From Bacteroidetes bacterium 4572_128 (lineage in GTDB: Bacteria > Bacteroidota > Bacteroidia > Bacteroidales > 4572-128), in NCBI GenBank assembly GCA_002084355.1, contig NBLL01000025.1:1-47728 (forward strand): 47,728 nt of DNA. Direction: 5' to 3'. Below are positions 40,805-47,728 of this stretch, one piece after another (position 1 is the first letter of the stretch; each line of letters opens with the position of its first letter). The translations under genes and the position numbers were made by a program. Under the pieces are notes generated by a model. The model was not told where the DNA came from, ran no database searches, and saw nothing but the letters and a program-made list of their open reading frames with translations.

Positions 40805-43800
40805 ATGAAAAATATCAATGTATTAATTAATAATAAAAACTATAAGGGAAAATCTGGCGAAACGATTTTAGAACTTGCAAAGCGAAATAATATTAATATT
40901 CCTACACTTTGTAACGACGAACGTTTAGAACCTTATTCTTCTTGTTATCTTTGTGTTGTTGAAATTGACGGTGTAAAAAATTTACAAACTTCTTGTTCTA
41001 CTCGCATATTAGATGGTATGAAAATTTTCACTGACAATGAAAGAATAAAAAAATCTCGCAAAGCGGCTTTGGATTTATTATTAAGTAATCATTATGCTGA
41101 TTGTGTTGCTCCTTGCAAAGAAACTTGTCCCGCTGGAGTTGATGTTCAAGGATATATTTCTCTCATTGAGAAATCTTTATATAAAGAAGCAATTGCTTTG
41201 ATAAAAGAAGTTAATCCGTTGCCGGCTATTTGCGGACGAGTTTGCGTTAGACCTTGTGAAGTAGCTTGCAGAAGAAATCTTACTGACAATTCTCCGGCAG
41301 GAATAGATTATATGAAGCGTTTTATTGCTGATTATGATTTGCAAAGTGAGGATTATTTTATTCCAGAAATAGAAAAATCTACCAATAAAAAAATTGCTGT
41401 AATTGGTGCTGGACCTGGCGGATTATCTTGTGCTTATTTTTTACAAAAAAAAGGTCATCAAGTTGATATTTTTGAGGCAAATTCTCATGCTGGAGGAATG
41501 TTAAGATATGGAATTCCTGAATATCGTCTTCCTAATGATATTTTGGATAAAGAAGTTGAAAGAATTAAAGAAATTGGAGTAAAAATTTTTTTTAATAAAA
41601 AACTTGGTAAGAATATTAATTATGAAGAAATCAAGCAAAATTATGATGCTACGATTTTAACTATTGGCTCACAAAAAGGAACTTTGATAGGTTGCGAAGG
41701 TGATGATGCTGAAAATGTTTTTTCTGGTATTGAATTTTTGAAAAATATGGAAATGACAGGCAAACCTATGGATTTTTCTAATAAAACAGTTGCTGTTGTC
41801 GGCGGAGGAAATACAGCTATGGACTGTTGCAGAACAGCAATGCGTTGCGGAGCAGAAAAAGTTTTTGTAATTTATAGACGTACAGAAAAAGAAATGCCTG
41901 CAAATCCTATAGAAATTCACGAATCTAAATTGGAAGGTATAGAATATTTATTTTTAACAAATCCATCGAAAGTTAATAAAGATGAAAATGGAGTTTTAAA
42001 ATCTGTTACTTGCATAAAAATGGAACTTGGTGAGCCGGATAAATCTGGACGAAGAAGACCTGTTCCTATAAAAAATTCCGAGTTTGAATTAAAATTAGAT
42101 TTCATACTTGCTGCAATAGGTCAGAAAACTGTTGTTGATTTTTTGGATAATGTTAATGAACATTTTGAAAATGAAGAGTTAAAAATTAACCGTTGGGGAG
42201 ATATTGATGCAAATCCAAAAACTTTACAAACAGGAGTTTCATCTATTTTTGCCGCCGGAGACGGTGTAACTGGTCCAGCAACTTTGATAGAAGCCATTGC
42301 TCAGGCAAAAATTGCTTCTTTAAGTTGTCATCAATTTTTGATGAACGAGGAAATTAAAGCTGTAGAAAAAGAATTTTTATCCAAGAAAGAAAATTTTAAA
42401 AAACAAGTTTCTGATGATTATTTTGGAAAATTTGAGAGTATGAATAAAAATGAAATGCCAACTCTTGATAAAAATAATAGAGTTAATTTCAAAGAAGTTG
42501 AACTTGGTTTTGACGAAAGAACTTGTCAAAATGAAGCAAATCGTTGTTTGGAATGTGGTTGTGAATCTTATTTTACTTGCGATTTAAAAAAATATGCAAC
42601 AGAATATAATGCAGAACAAAAAAGATTTGCCGGAGATTTCAAAGAATATGAGATTGATAATTCGCATCCGTTTATAGAAATTGATAATAATAAATGTATT
42701 TTATGTGCAAAATGTGTACGCATTTGTCGTGATCTTGTTGGGGCAAATGCTCTTGGACTTGTAAAAAGAGGTTTTGATACTTTCATTGCTCCAAGTATGG
42801 AAAATTCTCTCATCGAAACAAATTGCGAATCTTGTGGAATGTGCATTTCTGTTTGTCCGACTGCAGCGATAATAGAAAATGTAAATTTCAAAATTTCACC
42901 TATAAAAATGGACAGTTTTGAAACAATTTCTAATTATGGAAGTATTGGCGAAAAAATCAAAGTTCATTACAAAAATGATTTTGTTTTCAAAGTTACAGGT
43001 GAAAAAGGTTTAATAAATAAAGATGGAAATATAGGCAAATTTGATAAATTTGGTTATGATTTTTATAATTCTTCACAACGAATTACCAAGCCTTTACAAA
43101 AAGTAAATGGTGAATTTAAAGAAATTTCTTTTGAGAAAGCGTATCAGATTATTAAAGAAAAAATCAATCAAGTTAAACCTGATGAAAATATGTTTTTTGC
43201 GGGTGCAAGACTGACGAATGAAGAAATTTATTTAATTCAAAAATTTGCAAGAGTTGGCGTAAAAACAAATAATATTTCTAATTTTCATTATTTGAACAGA
43301 GGCGATTATAAATTAAATACTTTGGCAAATACGCCTTTTGAAGAGATCAAACAAGCGAGTAAAATTTATGTTTTGGGTGCTGAATTAAGTCAAGATTACC
43401 AAACTGTTGGCTTTATGGTTCACAATGCAAAAGTGCAAAATGAAATTTCTGTTGATTTGATTACGACCAAAGAAGATAGTAAAATGCTTCATAAAGTTGA
43501 TAATATTTTAAATGTAAAATCTTATTATCATTTTATAAAAGCTGTTAATTATTATTTCATAGAAAATAACTTACAAAATCAATTTTTCATAGATGGAAAT
43601 TGTCAAAATTTTGCATATTACAAAGAAAAATTATTAGTAGAAAATTTTGATAATTTAGTAAATCTTTCTGGTTTAGATAAAAAGCAAATTATTGATTTTG
43701 CCAATGCTTACAATCGTGAAATGAATGTGATAATTATTTTTTCTGAAAAGGAAGTTTCTTCTAATGCTTCTAAGGAATTATTTAATTTAGCGATAATTTT

Positions 43801-44368
43801 GGGTAAATTAGGAAAAACGGCAAGTGGTTTAATTTCTTTAAAAGAGAAAAATAATGCTCAGGGATTATTTGATATGGGTGCATTTACAGATTTTAGTGTT
43901 GGTTGTCAGTCTGTTTTTGATAAGATGTTTACGGAGCAATCTAAAAAAGTTTGGGAAGTAGAGCATTTACCAAAGAAAATAATTAAAGACCAATGCAAAT
44001 TACTTGCTGATGGAGAAATTAAAAATACTTTTATTTTTGGTGAAGACCCTATAGCTTGTGCGGTAAATAAAGATACTGTAAAAGCTGTTTTTAGCAAAAT
44101 GGATTTTATAGTTGTTCAAGATTATTTTTTGACTGAAACGGCATTGGTTTCTGATTTGGTTTTACCTGCGTCATTTCCTGCGGAAACAGGCGGAAGTTTT
44201 ACGAATACGCAAAAAGTTATTCAGACTTTTGAAAAAGCATTAAGCTCAAAATTGGAAAAAACAAATCCAGAGCAATTAATAGATTTATTAAAGATATTTG
44301 GCAATGAGCAAATTAATGATTTAAGCGATGTTTATAATAGCTACATGCTACTATATGACAAGTTGTAA
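40805..44368 (+). CDS. Multidomain flavo-iron-sulfur oxidoreductase: 2Fe-2S domain + GltD-like FAD/NAD(P) domain + 2x[4Fe-4S] + NuoG/molybdopterin-oxidoreductase-like C-terminus
   Basis: CNDERLEPYSSCYLCVVEIDG; KIAVIGAGPGGLSCAYFL...GGMLRYGIPEYRLP; VAVVGGGNTAMDCCRTAMR; CILCAKCVRICRDL...CESCGMCISVCPTAA; GEDPIACAVN...VLPASFPAETGGSFTNT. Confidence 0.9.
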   Translation: MKNINVLINNKNYKGKSGETILELAKRNNINIPTLCNDERLEPYSSCYLCVVEIDGVKNLQTSCSTRILDGMKIFTDNERIKKSRKAALDLLLSNHYADCVAPCKETCPAGVDVQGYISLIEKSLYKEAIALIKEVNPLPAICGRVCVRPCEVACRRNLTDNSPAGIDYMKRFIADYDLQSEDYFIPEIEKSTNKKIAVIGAGPGGLSCAYFLQKKGHQVDIFEANSHAGGMLRYGIPEYRLPNDILDKEVERIKEIGVKIFFNKKLGKNINYEEIKQNYDATILTIGSQKGTLIGCEGDDAENVFSGIEFLKNMEMTGKPMDFSNKTVAVVGGGNTAMDCCRTAMRCGAEKVFVIYRRTEKEMPANPIEIHESKLEGIEYLFLTNPSKVNKDENGVLKSVTCIKMELGEPDKSGRRRPVPIKNSEFELKLDFILAAIGQKTVVDFLDNVNEHFENEELKINRWGDIDANPKTLQTGVSSIFAAGDGVTGPATLIEAIAQAKIASLSCHQFLMNEEIKAVEKEFLSKKENFKKQVSDDYFGKFESMNKNEMPTLDKNNRVNFKEVELGFDERTCQNEANRCLECGCESYFTCDLKKYATEYNAEQKRFAGDFKEYEIDNSHPFIEIDNNKCILCAKCVRICRDLVGANALGLVKRGFDTFIAPSMENSLIETNCESCGMCISVCPTAAIIENVNFKISPIKMDSFETISNYGSIGEKIKVHYKNDFVFKVTGEKGLINKDGNIGKFDKFGYDFYNSSQRITKPLQKVNGEFKEISFEKAYQIIKEKINQVKPDENMFFAGARLTNEEIYLIQKFARVGVKTNNISNFHYLNRGDYKLNTLANTPFEEIKQASKIYVLGAELSQDYQTVGFMVHNAKVQNEISVDLITTKEDSKMLHKVDNILNVKSYYHFIKAVNYYFIENNLQNQFFIDGNCQNFAYYKEKLLVENFDNLVNLSGLDKKQIIDFANAYNREMNVIIIFSEKEVSSNASKELFNLAIILGKLGKTASGLISLKEKNNAQGLFDMGAFTDFSVGCQSVFDKMFTEQSKKVWEVEHLPKKIIKDQCKLLADGEIKNTFIFGEDPIACAVNKDTVKAVFSKMDFIVVQDYFLTETALVSDLVLPASFPAETGGSFTNTQKVIQTFEKALSSKLEKTNPEQLIDLLKIFGNEQINDLSDVYNSYMLLYDKL

Positions 44369-44870
44369 AAATCAAAAAAAAATATCTATTACAAAAATTG
44401 AAGATGAAGTGAAAATTACAATTCCATGCACTGGTGTAAAATATAATTCTGAAGAAGGATTTATCAGGGCAACTGGAATTGGTGAAAGTATGGATATTAC
44501 AATGGCTAAGAGAATGGCAAGAAGTAATGCTCTTGAGGAATTGGCATCAAAAATTAACACTAAAGTCTTAGGATTAATTGATGATTACTTCATTAGTAGA
44601 AAACAAAATATGAATGAAGACCTCAGAAAATCGTATCAAGGTTTAGTATCTAATGAAATAGATGCTCAAATCTCTGATTATAGAACAATATGTGAAGAAT
44701 ATACAAAAACAAAATCAAAGAATTATAAAGCTTATTATTGTTTTGAAATACCTATTGAAAGTGTTACAAATCCACTATATAAAAGAATGCAGGATAAAGA
44801 GCAACTGAAAATAGATTATGACTATGAAAAATTTAAAGAGGAATTTAAAAAAAGGTTAAAGAAGGAATAA
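44328..44870 (+). CDS. LPP20-like lipoprotein, 5' end possibly truncated
   Basis: IRATGIGESMDITMAKRMARSNALEELASKI; lipobox-like YYMTSC with no complete signal peptide; overlaps the 3' end of the preceding gene. Confidence 0.6.
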   Translation: MFIIATCYYMTSCKNQKKISITKIEDEVKITIPCTGVKYNSEEGFIRATGIGESMDITMAKRMARSNALEELASKINTKVLGLIDDYFISRKQNMNEDLRKSYQGLVSNEIDAQISDYRTICEEYTKTKSKNYKAYYCFEIPIESVTNPLYKRMQDKEQLKIDYDYEKFKEEFKKRLKKE

Positions 44871-44873
44871 AAA

Positions 44874-45653
44874 ATGCTTTTTTATAAAAAAAATCTAATA
44901 TTTATACTTCTATTTTCACTAATTGCCTATCCTATATATTCTCAAAAAATTTATATAGGAAAAGGCGTTGCATATTATAAAAAACATAAAGATGAGAATA
45001 AAGCAAGAAATGAAGCGGAGTAGTACAATCTTTTGACCTTAAAATTGCAAAAGAAAGCTCATCAAAAATAAGAAAAAAAAAACGAGTGAAGGTTTTTGGA
45101 AAATAGTTTTACTTCAAACTCAATAAAAGGTTTAGTTCAAGCAACATCAACGCCAGAAATAGAAGAAGGGAAAATTGGCAGAAAAAAATTTTTTAAGGCA
45201 ACTGGAAAATACACAATTAAACCAGAAAATTTTAAACTTACTTTAAATGAATTTATATCTTATACAGGAAATACAATAAATATTTATTTTGCAAAAAATC
45301 AAACACCATGTAATGAACATATTTATGATTATCTAAGCGAACATCTAAATAAAGAAAATAAAAATTTTACGGTTTCAAGTGAATATAAATTCATTGCGAT
45401 ACAAGTAAGTAATAAGCAGAATTATTTAACAATAGATGTTTATATTAAAAAAATACTTGAAAAAAGAAATTGGCTAATACTATCTGATGAAGAAATAGAA
45501 ATAAAAAAATATAAAACGTATAATATTAAACTATCTAAAAATGAAAGTTGTGATAATTTAGTGATAAGATTAACAAAAACTAATGGTATATTTGATGAAA
45601 TACTTTCTGATATAAATAAAAAATGTATTATTGAATTATTTTCAAAATTATAA
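44874..45653 (+). pseudogene. Exported protein related to the preceding one, in at least three frames
   Basis: MLFYKKNLIFILLFSLIAYPIYSQ...ENKARNEAE* (44874..45023), VQSFDLKIAKESSSKIRKK in another frame, then NSFTSNSIKGLVQATSTPEIEEGKIGRKKFFKATGKYTI (45096..45653). Confidence 0.65.
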
Positions 45654-45657
45654 TATT

Positions 45658-47279
45658 ATGAAATTAAAAATTTTAAGTTTACTCTTTGGAATTTTAATTG
45701 TCTCTCAATTACATTCTCAAGAGATTAATAATGTTAATCTCCTAAAAATGGGTAATAATATTACGGTAAGATATGATTTACAATGCAAAAAAGGATTTAG
45801 TTGCACTGTAAAAGCAAGTTTATACAAAGAAAATGACTATTACCCAATAGAATTTTTTGGTGGAAAAACTAAAAATGATATTGGAAAAGGTGTAAAAGGA
45901 GGTACTGGAAAATATTTTACTTGGGAAGTTCCTTCAGACGTATTTGCTGAGACACCTAAATGCAAGTTAGAAATAGAAGAAGTTTACCCATCAAGATTTT
46001 ATCAAATAGGTTTTACTGCTATTGGTGGTCGCATTGGTATAAGTACTCTTTTAAAAGTTTTTCCGTATAAAATATTATCTTTGCATTTACAATGAAAAAA
46101 GTCAATCATTTATCAAAAAAAGACCAAAAATTTCTTAACAATTTATATCATTATGATAAAAAAAGAAGTTAAGACTTCGCAGTCATATACTTCTTTTATC
46201 ATACAAAGGCATTTCAATCAATGACTTAATTAAAATATTCAATTTAGATTTTGACACAGTCAGTGATTTAATCTTGCTTATAATAAAACTGGAATATCTG
46301 CTTTATATGATAAACCAAGAAGTGGTCGTCCTGCTTCTCTTTCTGCACAATATGCTCAAGATTATATATTGGAAAAAATTGCAAAAGAAATTTATTTAAA
46401 GATGAAAAGCAAGGTAAAATTGATTTATATTTTTTTGATGAAACTTCTTTTAACTTAGTACCAAAAATTCCTTACGCTTGGATTAAAATAAATGATAATA
46501 TTGAATTGCCAAGTTCTAAAAGCAAGAGTATCAGTGTATTAGGATTTTTAAATCGAAATAACAAATTAATATCTTATACTATTGAAGGCAATGTAAATTC
46601 CGATCTTGTTATATCATGTTTTGATGATTTTTCAAAAGATTTAACAAAAAAAACAGTTTAATTCAAGTAAGAAATTTAAAAATAAAATCCCCGAATGGAT
46701 GGCTAATAATTTATTTATTTACAAATACCAACATATTCTCCAGAACTAAATATGATTGAAATTTTATGGAGATTTATAAAATACAAATGGATAAATTTTA
46801 ATACGGAAAAACTTTAGAATGACTACTTAGCTACTAAAGATTTAGGTTTTCTTTTTGATATAGGAGTAAAACCTGAAGATGGATTATATCAGGATAAATT
46901 AAATGAGTATAATAGATTTGGAACTGACTATAGTAATAAATTAAAAAGTTCAGATTTATATATGCTATGCAGTATGCCAATATCACTGTACGAAAATTTA
47001 AAAAATATTAATGAAGATGATAAAATGAATTTTTATTCAATACAATTATATCCTACAATGGGTATTTATATTCCTCGTGAATTTAAAGCTGAAGGGACTG
47101 AAAAAAATCCCACCTTTTCTTATCCATATTCTGACGGAATTTTCACGTATGGTGGCGGTATTTCAATTTGTTTACATGGGTTTACATTTCATTTAGATAT
47201 ACTATTTAGAGATTTTGAAGATAAGAGAACAACATTCGTTAAAGGTGGAATTGGAGTTACTTTACATAGTGGATTATAA
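45658..47279 (+). pseudogene. Exported probable outer-membrane protein interrupted by an IS630-like element
   Basis: MKLKILSLLFGILIVSQLHSQ...IGFTAIGGRIGIST (5' part) and YLATKDLGFLFDIG...GGGISICLHGFTFHLDILFRDFEDKRTTFVKGGIGVTLHSGL* (3' part) flank the element. Confidence 0.75.
46054..46815 (+). mobile_element. Degenerate IS630-like insertion sequence, ~762 bp
   Basis: Perfect 15-bp inverted ends AAAGTTTTTCCGTAT / ATACGGAAAAACTTT; fragments YNKTGISALYDKPRSGRPASLS, GKIDLYFFDETSFN, YLPTYSPELNMIEILWRFIKYKWI in different frames. Confidence 0.85.
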
Positions 47280-47302
47280 TAAGCTTTTAAGTTTATAGTT
47301 TA

Positions 47303-47342
47303 ATCCTTGCGCCTGTGCGGTGTTTTCTCCGCACAATTATTC
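47303..47342 (+). repeat. GTGCGGTG palindrome-family copy
   Basis: AATCCTTGCGCCTGTGCGGTGTTTTCTCCGCACAATTATTC. Confidence 0.78.
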
Positions 47343-47399
47343 ATATAAATTTATAGCCCAACACAAGATTTATAATATTTTTAAATAAAATATTATAAA

Positions 47400-47625
47400 T
47401 CTTGGCGTTTTTTGAAAAAATTTTTTATTAATTTCAAAATAAAAAATCGTAAAATTTCGGACGATTTTTGAAAAAAAAATTTTTTTAACATTGGAGGTTT
47501 CTTTTTTAACCTCCAATGTTTGTTCTAAATGTTGTTTTTATTAAAAATGTTAAAATTTTGGACGTTTTTTTGAAAAATTTTTTTTTAAATTTCGAAATTT
47601 AAAGATGTTAAAATTTTGGACCACA
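47400..47625. repeat. AT-rich repeat array with hairpin copy at 47487..47520
   Basis: AACATTGGAGGTT-TCTTTTTT-AACCTCCAATGTT plus TTGGACGTTTTTTTGAAAAATTTTTTT. Confidence 0.88.
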
Positions 47626-47728
47626 TATGCGTCAAGCGTCCACGCCATAGCCGTCAGTCTAAGGACTTAAATTATTGATTTTAAGGCAATTATAATTCTT
47701 TTTTTTGATATAAAAAATAATATTTTAT

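Noticed and set aside
41669-42891. Antisense ORFs inside the oxidoreductase (41669..41920, 41917..42105, 42568..42891)
   Set aside because: Shadow ORFs opposite a strongly supported CDS.

Overview
Very AT-rich Bacteroidota-type chromosome segment (a T9SS sorting-domain protein, SpoIIE/PP2C phosphatase, NuoE-like subunit and GltD-NuoG-like fusion fit this; taxonomy is inferred only). Housekeeping content: fmt, rpsT, tRNA-Glu(TTC), folD, an ABC-F ATPase, an M16 peptidase, an O-antigen ligase with two Wzz-like proteins, a transketolase N-terminal half, an M23 peptidase and rsgA. Accessory content: three restriction-modification loci (a Type IIG/ISP-like fusion enzyme, a broken D12-class adenine MTase, and a C5 MTase with a probable REase), a TumE-type toxin/antitoxin pair, a small HNH protein with a C-terminal TM segment, and a decayed IS630-like element with 15-bp perfect inverted ends. 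Three patterns are not explained by gene content. (1) A dispersed, locally homogenised AT-rich tandem-repeat family (core ~ATTAAAATTTTGGACGATTTTTTGAAAAAAATTTTTTT) lies mostly at gene 3' ends, with two embedded hairpin families; between 31.3 and 38.3 kb it separates same-strand accessory genes in a cassette-like layout. (2) At least nine genes are otherwise well preserved but carry a short internal deletion plus frame change, often removing a signature motif (for example the radical-SAM CxxxCxxC or the amidase IIIHYTAG segment). (3) Several frame breaks sit at or near poly-A tracts. Patterns 2 and 3 may reflect ongoing gene decay, slippage, or assembly error; the sequence alone cannot separate these.
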